Below, piece after piece: positions 32,817-41,561 of a stretch of 64,000 bases of DNA (within the stretch, counting starts at the first letter, position 1; each line of letters opens with the position of its first letter). The DNA is from JAJFUV01 sp964384215. Lineage in GTDB: Bacteria > Acidobacteriota > Terriglobia > Bryobacterales > Bryobacteraceae. The translations under genes and the position numbers were made by a program. The stretch covers positions 1 through 64,000 of the forward strand of contig CAYLLB010000020.1 in the NCBI GenBank assembly GCA_964384215.1, read 5' to 3'. Under the pieces are notes generated by a model. That model made no database searches and had not been told where the DNA came from. It saw only the letters and a program-made list of their open reading frames with translations.

Positions 32817-35201
32817 ATGAAGCTTTTAGGTCCGACCGAACATCCACGCCTGAACGAGGCTGCGGGTGTAGTGTATGCAGCCTGCGCCGTACTCCTATCG
32901 CTGAGCTTGGTTTCTTACCACAGCGAAGATCCCTCCCTCAATTCCTCGAGCGGGGCTCATCCGCTCAACTGGATTGGGTTCCCGGGTTCCTATGCGGCCG
33001 ACGCGGCCTTTCAGTTGTTCGGCGGCATGGCGTTCGTCTTCCCCGTCCTGCTCGGACTCCTGGCCTGGAAGTGGGTGCGCTCGAAGCCCATTGAGGCGGC
33101 CTGGGTGCGCGTCACCGGCTGGCTGATTCTGGTGGCGAGCACCTCGGCGCTGGTGTCCATGCAGACCGGCTGGCGGCTGTTCCATGGCGCCGTGCCGGCG
33201 GGCGGGATGCTGGGCCTGCTACTGGCAGATTACCTGGTGCGCACCATGAACCTGACCGGCGCCCTGATCCTGACGGCGACCTGCGTCACGGTGTCGTTGT
33301 ACCTGGTATCGTCGTTCTCCATGACGCGGCTGACAGGTTGGTTCAGCGGGCCGATGGCCTGGTTCGCGTCGATTGGAGCGGGCTGGACGGCATGGCGAAC
33401 GAAGCGTCGCGCCGCGATCGCCGAAAAGAAGCGGAAGAAGGCAGAACGCGCAAAGGCGCGGAAGGCTTCGGCGAAGGAACCCGTTACGGTCCAGATGCCG
33501 GAAGCAATCGCCGCGGGCGCACCTGCTGAAGATTCGTCAAGGCCGCCGTGGGAGGAAGCGGCGGACATCCCCATACGCCCGCTCGAAGAACCGGCGGCAG
33601 CACCTCCGGCCCAGCCCCCTATCGCCAGCCAAACGGCAGACGAAGCGGCCGGCGCAAGCCCGCAACGCATACCTGCCACACCCGTCGCTTTCGCGTCGGC
33701 CTCGGCGGAACACACTTATGAACTGCCGAATACCGAGCTTCTCAATCCACCGCCCATTCGTAATCCTTACGACGAACAGGAACTGAAGGACATTGCGGCG
33801 CGCATCAAGAGCAAGTTCGAAGAATTCAGTGTGTTTGGCTCGGTGACACAGATCAACCCCGGCCCGGTTGTGACGACCTATGAATTCAAGCCCGAAGCCG
33901 GCATCAAGTACAGTCGCATCACGACGCTCAGCGAGGATCTGTGCCTGGGCCTGCAGGCCGAGTCCGTCCTGATCGAACGCATTCCGGGCAAGCCCACCGT
34001 CGGCATCGAAGTGCCCAACACGAAGCGCGAAGTGATCAGCCTGCGGCAGATTTTGGAGTCCGAAGAATTCCGCGGCTCTCGCTCGCACATGGCGTTACCG
34101 CTTGGCAAGGACATCAGCGGCCGCATCAAGGTTTCGGCGCTGGACGCCATGCCGCACCTGCTCATCGCCGGATCCACGGGTTCGGGCAAGAGCGTCATGT
34201 TGAACTCGATGATCATGTCGGTGCTGTTCAAGTCGACACCCGACGACGTGCGCATGATCATGGTCGACCCCAAGCGCCTGGAACTCGGGCTTTACGAAGG
34301 CATTCCGCACCTGCTGACACCGGTGATCACCGATCCGAAAAAGGCCACCAACGCGCTGCGCAACGCGGTGCTCGAAATGGAGCGGCGCTTGAAGCTGCTG
34401 GCCTCGCAGGGTGTGCGCAACATCGAGCAGTACAACAAGAAGATGCGCCAGCTCGCCGAACAGCCCCGCAGCCTGTTCACCGAGGAAGAACCGGCCGAGC
34501 CGGAGGACCTGCGCCCACTGCCCTACATCCTGATTCTGATCGACGAGTTGGCCGACCTGATGATGGTGGAACGCGCCAACGTCGAGGAAGCAGTGACGAG
34601 GCTGGCGCAGATGGCGCGCGCCGTCGGTATGCACCTTGTGCTGGCGACGCAGCGGCCGAGCGTCGATGTCATCACGGGCCTGATCAAGGCGAACTTCCCC
34701 GCGCGCATCAGCTTCCGCGTGGCCACGCGGGTGGACTCCCGGACCATTCTCGACGTCATGGGCGCCGAGCACCTGCTGGGAAAGGGCGACATGCTCTTCC
34801 TTCCGCCGGGTTCGGCACGCCTGATGCGCGTCCACGGCGCGTTCGTCACTGAAACCGAGATCAACCGCGTGGTGGAGTTTTGGAAGAACCAGGCTGTGGC
34901 CGAATACGATTCGACCTACCTGGTGGCGCCGCCGAGTGACGAGGAAGAAGGACCGGAGGGCGAAGAACTGGACGGCGATGAAGATCCGTTGTACGCCGAT
35001 GCCGTGCGCGTGGTGATCGATATGGGCAAGGCCTCCACCTCGATTTTGCAGCGCCGCTTACGCTTGGGTTACGGCCGCGCCGCCCGCATCCTGGACATGA
35101 TGCAGCGCGATGGGATCATCGGCCCGCCCGACGGCAGCCGCCCGAGGGAGGTATTGAAGAAGCCGGACTGGCTGGAAGAGGTGAACGCGGAGTACCGGTA
35201 A
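32817..35201 (+). CDS. ftsK: DNA translocase FtsK/SpoIIIE
   Basis: 794 residues. Four N-terminal membrane helices (20-180), a charged/Pro-Ala linker (200-300), then the hexameric motor: alpha/beta domain with SVTQINPGPVVTTYEFKPEAG, Walker A in IAGSTGSGKSVML (about 448-455), Walker B in ILILIDELADLMM (about 568-575). The C-terminal gamma winged helix (ILQRRLRLGYGRAARILDMMQRDGIIG) reads the chromosome's polar KOPS-type sequences. It pumps chromosome dimers and late-segregating DNA through the division septum. The linker is short compared with E. coli FtsK (1329 residues), closer to SpoIIIE. It follows uppP by 3 bases. Confidence 0.96.
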   Translation: MKLLGPTEHPRLNEAAGVVYAACAVLLSLSLVSYHSEDPSLNSSSGAHPLNWIGFPGSYAADAAFQLFGGMAFVFPVLLGLLAWKWVRSKPIEAAWVRVTGWLILVASTSALVSMQTGWRLFHGAVPAGGMLGLLLADYLVRTMNLTGALILTATCVTVSLYLVSSFSMTRLTGWFSGPMAWFASIGAGWTAWRTKRRAAIAEKKRKKAERAKARKASAKEPVTVQMPEAIAAGAPAEDSSRPPWEEAADIPIRPLEEPAAAPPAQPPIASQTADEAAGASPQRIPATPVAFASASAEHTYELPNTELLNPPPIRNPYDEQELKDIAARIKSKFEEFSVFGSVTQINPGPVVTTYEFKPEAGIKYSRITTLSEDLCLGLQAESVLIERIPGKPTVGIEVPNTKREVISLRQILESEEFRGSRSHMALPLGKDISGRIKVSALDAMPHLLIAGSTGSGKSVMLNSMIMSVLFKSTPDDVRMIMVDPKRLELGLYEGIPHLLTPVITDPKKATNALRNAVLEMERRLKLLASQGVRNIEQYNKKMRQLAEQPRSLFTEEEPAEPEDLRPLPYILILIDELADLMMVERANVEEAVTRLAQMARAVGMHLVLATQRPSVDVITGLIKANFPARISFRVATRVDSRTILDVMGAEHLLGKGDMLFLPPGSARLMRVHGAFVTETEINRVVEFWKNQAVAEYDSTYLVAPPSDEEEGPEGEELDGDEDPLYADAVRVVIDMGKASTSILQRRLRLGYGRAARILDMMQRDGIIGPPDGSRPREVLKKPDWLEEVNAEYR

Positions 35202-35212
35202 ACGGACAGAGG

Positions 35213-35532
35213 TTACGCGGCGTCTTCCAACACGATGCTCACCCGCTTGCCGAGCGCGGCGAAAGCCTGCTCGATTTGGTCCATGCGGGATGCGTGCATC
35301 AGGTCCAGTAGACGATCTACCTGCGGCAGGTGCCACTTGAGGCGGCGAGCCAGTTCCGCCTTGCTCACGTGCGATGCGCGCATGGCAAGGTAGAGCGCAA
35401 TCTTGGCTTCCGTCAGAGCCGGCAGACTCACGGTTTTCCAACCACGTTTCTTGGGTGACGGCTTCGGTATGGGTTGCCGATTCCCAATATACGGAGTGAG
35501 CTGTCTCCAGCGCGCCCACTGCACGCAAAAGC
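35213..35532 (-). pseudogene. decayed HicB-family antitoxin gene
   Basis: The C-terminal part reads cleanly on the minus strand from about 35490 to 35213: RQPIPKPSPKKRG linker, then the helix-turn-helix KIALYLAMRASHVSKAELARRLKWHLPQVDRLLDLMH and AFAALGKRVSIVLED, typical of HicB. The preceding HicB helix (AVGALETAHSVY, about 35528-35490) is in another frame; a 2-base loss in the TATAT run near 35487 would explain this. The N-terminal RNase-H-like sheet is absent and a stop (TAG) lies just upstream. No hicA toxin gene is next to it. The longer uninterrupted frame to 35614 has an unrelated N-terminus. Confidence 0.6.
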
Positions 35533-35539
35533 GCTGAGG

Positions 35540-35559
35540 ATAGAACACATCTGTTCTAT
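35540..35559. repeat. 20-base perfect palindrome ATAGAACA-CATC-TGTTCTAT
   Basis: An 8-base inverted repeat with a 4-base centre lies just upstream of the hicB remnant. It fits an operator for the former toxin-antitoxin unit or for another repressor. It has no T-run. Confidence 0.6.
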
Positions 35560-35618
35560 TGCAGGCGCTCTGCGACAGGCACACGTGCCCACCCAGGCTA
35601 GGCTTGGCACGCATCGAG

Positions 35619-37139
35619 TTACTTGAAATGCTCCAGGCTGAAGCGGGCTGGGCGGAGAGGCCAGGCGGTCAGCGATTCGAGTTTGGCCGCGCCACCGTTG
35701 GCGAACACTTCGATGCCCAAATCGTTCAGGCCCGCGTCCACGGTCGTGAAGATGGCAGCCTCGCCGTTGTTCGCGTAGACTTCTACCACCCGCTTATCGA
35801 GAAACACTTTCAGGCGCAGGTATTTCTCTCTTCCGAAGTACATCCTGGTGGATCCCACCGAGAAGAAGCCGCCCCTCATTTCGTGCCGGATCTCGGCGCC
35901 CGGCTTGCCGTCTTTGGAGCACCGCAGGCGCAGACCTACCGAGGAAGCATTCTCCACGGCGAACACGGCTTCGATCTCAAGCGTGTCACGTTGGAACTCC
36001 TCGCCGAGTGCAAGCGGCTTTCCGCTGAGTTCGGTCGTGGGCACGCGCAGCGGCTCGCCGCGCAGTTTAGACAGTTCGGGCGCGGGGGTCTGACACAGGA
36101 ACCCGGCGGAGTCGATCGAAAGGATGCGCGGCAGCGCCATTACGCTGTTCCATCCCTTGTCCGGTTTGGTTGCGGTGCGGCCCCAGAGCCAGAGAATGGT
36201 CCGTCCTTTGTCGTCGAAGGAGATGTTCGACGCATAGGACGCGCCCGGATCCAGCACGCCCCGCGTCTCCGGAACAAAGCGGGCGCGCTCCAGATCCAGG
36301 TCGCCGACGAAATACTCGCAAGGCATGTGCGGCGAGATGATCAGCACCCATTTCCTGCCCAAGCGGAACAGGTTGGGGCACTCGATGTTGGGGCAGCGCC
36401 TATCGCGGTTTTCGAAGATGGAGCCCAGGTGTTTCCACTCGCTCAGGTCCGCGTTCAAGGCGCGATAAAGCTGAACCTGGCCATCTCCGCTGCGGCGCAT
36501 GTCGTTCCCGTTGCCGCCGCAAACCATGTAGACGCGACCCTGCTCGCGGAACAGGAACGGGTCGCGCCATTCGAACACGCTTTTGGCGCCGTGGTTCTTC
36601 AAGCTCACTACCGGATTGCGCGGGTGCTTCTCCCACTTAATCAATTCGTCGTCCAATGGGATGGCCATCCACTGTTCGGGATCGCGTTTGCCGATGCTCG
36701 TGTAGAACAAGCGCACACGGCCGTCGTCGCCCTTGATGGCGCCACCCGAATATACGTGATTCTCGCCTTTTTCAATCGACGGCCACAGCGCGATAGGCAA
36801 ATGCTCCCAATCCACCATGTCGCGGCTCCGCGCGTGTCCCCAGTGCATGTGCCCCCATATCGATCCGTAAGGGTTGTGTTGGTAGAAAAGGTGATGCCAG
36901 CCGTTATGGAAGATAGTTCCGTTGGGATCGTTGTTCCAGTTGGCAGGGGGATGAAAGTGGTAGACCGGGCGCTCGGGATCGGCTTCGGCCAGGGGGATGG
37001 CTGCGCGCACCGAATCCATCGCTTTCTGAATAGCGGGATTCGACGCGGCGCTCAGAGACGCCGGGAGAACGGCCGTAGCCGCGCAGGCCGCATTGAAGCC
37101 GCGGCGGGTCGGCAATGAATCAAGGTGTGATTTGGTCAA
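35619..37139 (-). CDS. glycoside hydrolase family 32 (levanase/fructosidase-like), Tat-exported
   Basis: 506 residues. Five-bladed propeller with the three GH32 acidic motifs: NWNNDPNGTIF (nucleophile D71), EWRDPFLF (D193, transition-state stabiliser) and IECPNLFRLG (E253, acid/base). A C-terminal beta-sandwich follows (LKVFLDKRVVEVYANNGEAAIFTT). It hydrolyses terminal fructose from sucrose, inulin or levan. The N-terminus has a twin-arginine signal (PTRRGFNAACAATAVL). The only start that keeps it is TTG 37139. No ATG or GTG fits, and a promoter ends 6 bases before, which supports a leaderless TTG start. Divergent from the gene at 37216. Confidence 0.92.
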   Translation of the reverse strand: MTKSHLDSLPTRRGFNAACAATAVLPASLSAASNPAIQKAMDSVRAAIPLAEADPERPVYHFHPPANWNNDPNGTIFHNGWHHLFYQHNPYGSIWGHMHWGHARSRDMVDWEHLPIALWPSIEKGENHVYSGGAIKGDDGRVRLFYTSIGKRDPEQWMAIPLDDELIKWEKHPRNPVVSLKNHGAKSVFEWRDPFLFREQGRVYMVCGGNGNDMRRSGDGQVQLYRALNADLSEWKHLGSIFENRDRRCPNIECPNLFRLGRKWVLIISPHMPCEYFVGDLDLERARFVPETRGVLDPGASYASNISFDDKGRTILWLWGRTATKPDKGWNSVMALPRILSIDSAGFLCQTPAPELSKLRGEPLRVPTTELSGKPLALGEEFQRDTLEIEAVFAVENASSVGLRLRCSKDGKPGAEIRHEMRGGFFSVGSTRMYFGREKYLRLKVFLDKRVVEVYANNGEAAIFTTVDAGLNDLGIEVFANGGAAKLESLTAWPLRPARFSLEHFK

Positions 37140-37145
37140 ACTGGA

Positions 37146-37174
37146 GAGTTACCAAACGGCGGGTTCTGAGTCAA
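37146..37174 (-). promoter_or_regulatory. promoter of the GH32 gene, leaderless
   Basis: On the minus strand TTGACT (37174-37169), 17 bases, TAACTC (37151-37146), then 6 bases to the TTG start codon. It overlaps the divergent region of the gene at 37216, whose own -10-like TAAGAT is at 37194-37199. Confidence 0.55.
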
Positions 37175-37215
37175 CTGCCCCGGCGCAAGATGATAAGATC
37201 GTTTCGACCCACGCC

Positions 37216-39132
37216 ATGAAAAGCATCACCTTTGCCTTCCTTGCAGCCGCCGTCCTGGCGGCGGCGCCCATCGAACTCGTCTCCGGAGGACAGCCGCCCG
37301 GCGCCGTGGTTGTCGCACCAAACGCCGGACCCATCGCCCGCCGTGCCGCCGCTTTGTTCACGACCCGTGTTGAGCGCAAGACTGGCGCGAAACTTCCCAT
37401 ACAGCGTGCGCTGCCCGCAGCAGGTGCAGCCATCGTGTTCGCTACGGCGGGGGGTTCTCAGCTATCGGGCATCCAGGCGCCCACGTCCGCACAGCTTGGT
37501 GAAGAAGGCTTCGCGCTGGTGGAGAAAGGCGCTCGCTTGTACATCGTGGCGCGCGAAGGGCGCGGGATGATCTATGGCGCCGGCAAGATCCTGCGTACTG
37601 CGCAATACGAACGCGCTTCGATGCGAGCGCAGCCGCCGCTGGGTCTGGATAAACCCGCGATGGGGCACCGAATGCTGTACCTGGCCATCCACGTCGAAAA
37701 CTTTTACGAGATGCAGGAAGCGCGCACGATCCTGCGCGAGGTGGTCGAGGACATCGCGCTATGGGGCGCCAACGGCGTGTGGGTGTGGTTCGATCAATCG
37801 CAGTACAACGACCCGTTCGAGAAAGGCGTGGACAACGCCGACGCGCGCAAGCGCTGGGATAAAGAAAAGGAAGTGCTGCGGCTGGCGCAGGACCTGGGGT
37901 TGAAGCCGGGCTACACGATGAGCGACAACGACCTGTACCGCAATCAGGTCACGCCCGAAATCAAGGCGCCGAACACAGAGAAGTGGGCGAACTTTCAAAG
38001 GCTGGCCTGCCCGTCGGTGCCGCGCGCGCGTGAGATCCTCCTGCGCAACAAGGAGAACCTGGCGCGGGGACTGGCCGAGGCCGGCGTACATCTGGAGATG
38101 GGCTGCCACTTCGCCTACGATACGGGCGGCTGCCTGTGCGACCGCTGCAGGCCCTGGGTGAAGACCTTCCTTAACCTTGCCAAGGACGTGCACGAAACGT
38201 TTCGCAAGTATCACCCCGCGATGCGTTCGTACATGTCCGACTGGCACTTCACCGATGAAGAGGCCCGCACGGCGATCGACTTCTTCCGCGAGCGCAAGCC
38301 CGATTGGTTCGGCGGCGTGTTCAAGGACGACCGCCATCCGGCGGACCGCTTTACAAGGTTACCGCCGGGCTACCCGGTGCTGACGTTCCTGGAAATCACG
38401 GAGATCGGCGGCTGGGGCACGGTCGGCGCGAATCCGTTTCCTAAGCGCCTGGTCAATATCTTCGGAGACTTGCGCCGCACGGGCCAGGACGGCTACGTGG
38501 CATACAGCGAAGGCATTTACGACGATTTCAACAAAGCCTCGGCCGCGCGCATCGCCTGGGATCCGGGCGTTACGCCGGAGCAACTCGCCTCCGAGTACGC
38601 CAATTACTTCTTTGACGCGGGCGTGGCCGCGGACTTCACCAGCATGACGGCTGGCATGGAGAGCGCCTGGACCAATCCGATGGGCAGTTGGGGCCAGCAG
38701 CAGTTCGTGCAGCCGGCAGATAAGGCGGACGAGGTCGCGAAGCTGGCCCTGTCGATCTCCGCGCGCCTGCCCGCCGCCGTGCGGAAGAACTGGCGTTGGC
38801 AGGTGTTCGAGTACCGCGCTCGCATCGGCGCGGCTATCGCGGCGCTGGGTGATCGCGAGGCACTCCGCGCTCAGGTAAAGGAGATGGCCCGCAAGGGAGC
38901 CTCGCGCATCGAAATGCGCCGCGTCATGGAAGCCAAGCGCGCGCGCTTCGAGGAGTACGCACGGCTGGTGGCGGAACTGCGCGACAAGATCTACAAGGAG
39001 CCCTGGAGCCGGTATCCGCCGATGATTCCAGGCGATTTCTTCATGTGCGGCCGCACGCGCGTCGACTTCGCGGCTTGGGTAGCCCTGTTTCAGGAGTTGA
39101 GCTATGTCGCCGACGGCATTCCGCAAGTTTAG
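37216..39132 (+). CDS. secreted glycosidase-like protein with GH20/GH67-type N-terminal domain
   Basis: 638 residues from ATG 37216, where a Sec signal begins (KSITFAFLAAAVLAAAP). Residues 20-130 resemble the small alpha/beta domain that precedes the catalytic barrel in hexosaminidases and alpha-glucuronidases (VERKTGAKLPI, EEGFALVEKGARLYIVAREGRGMIYGAGKILR). A probable TIM barrel follows: MGHRMLYLAIHVENFYEM, NGVWVWFDQSQYNDPF, EMGCHFAYDTGGCLCDRCRPWVKTF with a four-cysteine cluster that could bind metal, and VLTFLEITEIGGWGTVGANPFPKR. I cannot name the catalytic acids with confidence. It lies between GH32 and the SUMF1 fusion, so glycan degradation is inferred. Confidence 0.7.
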   Translation: MKSITFAFLAAAVLAAAPIELVSGGQPPGAVVVAPNAGPIARRAAALFTTRVERKTGAKLPIQRALPAAGAAIVFATAGGSQLSGIQAPTSAQLGEEGFALVEKGARLYIVAREGRGMIYGAGKILRTAQYERASMRAQPPLGLDKPAMGHRMLYLAIHVENFYEMQEARTILREVVEDIALWGANGVWVWFDQSQYNDPFEKGVDNADARKRWDKEKEVLRLAQDLGLKPGYTMSDNDLYRNQVTPEIKAPNTEKWANFQRLACPSVPRAREILLRNKENLARGLAEAGVHLEMGCHFAYDTGGCLCDRCRPWVKTFLNLAKDVHETFRKYHPAMRSYMSDWHFTDEEARTAIDFFRERKPDWFGGVFKDDRHPADRFTRLPPGYPVLTFLEITEIGGWGTVGANPFPKRLVNIFGDLRRTGQDGYVAYSEGIYDDFNKASAARIAWDPGVTPEQLASEYANYFFDAGVAADFTSMTAGMESAWTNPMGSWGQQQFVQPADKADEVAKLALSISARLPAAVRKNWRWQVFEYRARIGAAIAALGDREALRAQVKEMARKGASRIEMRRVMEAKRARFEEYARLVAELRDKIYKEPWSRYPPMIPGDFFMCGRTRVDFAAWVALFQELSYVADGIPQV

Positions 39133-39205
39133 GAATCACGTAGCCTGTCCCCGGAATTGAGCAATCGCCGCGCTTTGGCCGTAGGCGCGCCGGACCGGCT
39201 TCGGC

Positions 39206-39211
39206 TATGCT
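39206..39211 (+). promoter_or_regulatory. -10 hexamer of a probable leaderless promoter
   Basis: TATGCT ends 7 bases before ATG 39219. No Shine-Dalgarno and no good -35. Confidence 0.4.
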
Positions 39212-39218
39212 GTGAACC

Positions 39219-41561
39219 ATGCGTACCTGGTTTGCAGCTTTGGCAGCGGTCGCGTGCCTGTTCGCGGTGGGGGCTGAACCGGCTCGTGAACGCGTGAATT
39301 CGATCGGCGTGAAAATGGTTTGCATCCCGGCGGGATCGTTCCGCATGGGCAACGACCTGTCTACCGATCCCACGATCCTGAAGCAGCCCGTGGTGATGCC
39401 ACGCGGCGACTACGACGAGCGGCCGGTGCATGAGGTCCGCATCTCCCGCGAATTCTGGATGTCCGAAACTGAAATCACCTCGGAGCAGTTCGCGCGTTTC
39501 CGCTTCGACCACCAGGACTTCGGCCCGGCCTCGCCGTACGCCACGGGCGTGAGCTGGGAAGATGCAATGGCCTTCTGCGACTGGCTGAGCAAGAAGGAAG
39601 GCCGCTCCTATCGTCTCCCTACCGAAGCTGAATGGGAGTACGCCTGCCGCGCCGGCACGAGCGGACACTTTTCGAGCGGCGATGTGATGCCACCAAGCGG
39701 CGCACCCAACGACTGGGGACTGAAGAACATGCACACGGACGCAGCCGAGTGGGTGCTCGATTGGCACGGGCTATACCTCGCCGGAACGCAAACCGATCCG
39801 GTGGGGCCGTCGAGAGGCGTCGCGCGCGTGATCCGCGGAGGCGGAATCATGGGCGAGCGCAGGCACGACGCAGTGGCGGGCACGCTGCCCTACTACCGGC
39901 GTTCAGCCAACCGCGCCAGCATGCCGCCGGGTTATCGAGGCCGCCACAACGTCGGCTTCCGCATTGTGGAAGCGCACCTGCCGGCAACGGCGCCCTACAC
40001 GCCCGAGCCCGTTTTCACCCAGGAGTGCGTGAAGCAGGCCACGGCGCATGTGAAACTGGGGCCGCCGCCCGCGAAGCCGTGGTTCCGCAGAAGACCGCTA
40101 GCCCCCATCCCCCCGGAAAACACACCATCCGATGCGATCATCGCGGCAGGCCTACGTCCGGAACTGATGTGGCACAACCACTCCGCGGGACTCACGGTGT
40201 GTCCGAACGGCGACCTGCTGTGGGTGGCTTTCTCCTCATCGACCTCGTCGACCGAATACCTGGCCAACACCACGTTCATTGCGTCGCGCCTGCGATTCGG
40301 CAGCGACCGTTGGGACATGCCGGGACCGTTCGAGGATTTCGCGGACGCCAACGACCAGAGTGCTCTGCTATGGACCGAAGGCGACACCCTACATTTCTTC
40401 GGCGGCGGCGCCGGGATGGAGGGGGTGCCGTTCCGCCACCAGACATCCAAAGACAACGGTGCGACCTGGAGCGCGGTGGAACTGCCACTCATCGCCGGAC
40501 CGCGCGGTGGCTATTGGCCGCAGCCGATCTCACACGCCTTTCGCGCAGTGGACGGCACGATGTACTTCGCAAGCGATGCCGTGGCCGGCACCTCATTGCT
40601 TTGGGCCAGCCGCGACAACGGCGCCACATGGTTCGACACGGGAGGGCGCACTGCGGGGCGTCATACGGTTTTCGCGCTGCTCGACGACGGGCGCATCATG
40701 GGCATCGGCGGGAAGAACACCGACATCGATGGGTTTATGCCGCAAGCCCTTTCAACTGACGGCGGCAGGACCTGGACCGTCAGCAAGACTCCCTTCCCCG
40801 CCCTGTCCAGCAACCAGCGGCCGTCGCTGGTGAAGCTGGCGAGCGGCCGGCTGTTCTTCGCTGCCGATTGGCAGAACCGCGAGGGCAAACAGCCGGCAGG
40901 AGTTACCAACCGTGGCTCGTTCGTGGCCTTGTCGGACGACGAGGGCAAGACGTGGAAGATCAAGGCGCTGCCCGGCACGCTGCCGCACGAGAACTGGGTG
41001 CGGCAGGGCAAAGGACATTCGAGCGGCACGCTGGGCTATTCGGTAGCGGCGCAGGCGCCCAACGGGATCATCCATTTGATCACCAGCATGAACCATCCTT
41101 CGCAACATTTTGAGATGAACGAGGCATGGATCCTCTCCGATGATACGGCGGAAACCAAAGCCGGCCCGGCGCTGAGCGAACCGGTCCGCGGACGCGAAAC
41201 CTTCGATGACGGAAAGCTGCGCTGCTCATGGGCCGGCGCACTCGACTCCGCCGGCAGATTCGTGCTCTCCGGGGACGAGGCGTGGTACTACCCCGACGGC
41301 ACGAAGCGCTACCAGGTGACATGGCGCGACGGCATGAAGACCGGCCTCGAGACCTACTGGCTCGCCAACGGGAGCAAACTGTTCGAGTGGCGCCACGCCG
41401 GCGACGGCTCGAGCGTGTGGACGCAATACTGGCCGAACGGAAAGAAGAAACACGAGTCCGCCTGGCGCGATTTCAAGTGTCAGGGTACGGCCACGGCGTG
41501 GGATGAATCGGGCGCAGTTGTGGCGCGGCACGAATTTAGGGACGGTGAGATGGTCCGGTGA
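39219..41561 (+). CDS. three-domain secreted protein: SUMF1 (FGE-sulfatase) + sialidase/BNR + MORN-type repeats
   Basis: 780 residues with a Sec signal. Residues about 30-255 are a SUMF1 domain: VKMVCIPAGSFRMGN, VSWEDAMAFCDWLSKKEG, YRLPTEAEWEYACRAGT, ARVIRGGGIMGERR ... GYRGRHNVGFRIV. Residues about 310-650 have four Asp-boxes of the S-x-D-x-G-x-T-W type (SKDNGATWS, SRDNGATWF, STDGGRTWT, SDDEGKTWK) and form a sialidase-like six-bladed propeller. Residues 690-780 have YwqK/MORN-like repeats (GDEAWYYPDGTKRYQVTWRDGMKTG, TQYWPNGKKKHESAW). The copper-binding cysteine pair of true formylglycine-generating enzymes is not evident. Likely a carbohydrate-binding or hydrolysing surface protein. The stop overlaps the GTG of the regulator gene. 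Confidence 0.85.
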   Translation: MRTWFAALAAVACLFAVGAEPARERVNSIGVKMVCIPAGSFRMGNDLSTDPTILKQPVVMPRGDYDERPVHEVRISREFWMSETEITSEQFARFRFDHQDFGPASPYATGVSWEDAMAFCDWLSKKEGRSYRLPTEAEWEYACRAGTSGHFSSGDVMPPSGAPNDWGLKNMHTDAAEWVLDWHGLYLAGTQTDPVGPSRGVARVIRGGGIMGERRHDAVAGTLPYYRRSANRASMPPGYRGRHNVGFRIVEAHLPATAPYTPEPVFTQECVKQATAHVKLGPPPAKPWFRRRPLAPIPPENTPSDAIIAAGLRPELMWHNHSAGLTVCPNGDLLWVAFSSSTSSTEYLANTTFIASRLRFGSDRWDMPGPFEDFADANDQSALLWTEGDTLHFFGGGAGMEGVPFRHQTSKDNGATWSAVELPLIAGPRGGYWPQPISHAFRAVDGTMYFASDAVAGTSLLWASRDNGATWFDTGGRTAGRHTVFALLDDGRIMGIGGKNTDIDGFMPQALSTDGGRTWTVSKTPFPALSSNQRPSLVKLASGRLFFAADWQNREGKQPAGVTNRGSFVALSDDEGKTWKIKALPGTLPHENWVRQGKGHSSGTLGYSVAAQAPNGIIHLITSMNHPSQHFEMNEAWILSDDTAETKAGPALSEPVRGRETFDDGKLRCSWAGALDSAGRFVLSGDEAWYYPDGTKRYQVTWRDGMKTGLETYWLANGSKLFEWRHAGDGSSVWTQYWPNGKKKHESAWRDFKCQGTATAWDESGAVVARHEFRDGEMVR

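Noticed and set aside
35559..37118. 519-codon frame on the plus strand
   Set aside because: Antisense to the GH32 gene with all three catalytic motifs; composition is Val/Arg/His-rich without domains.
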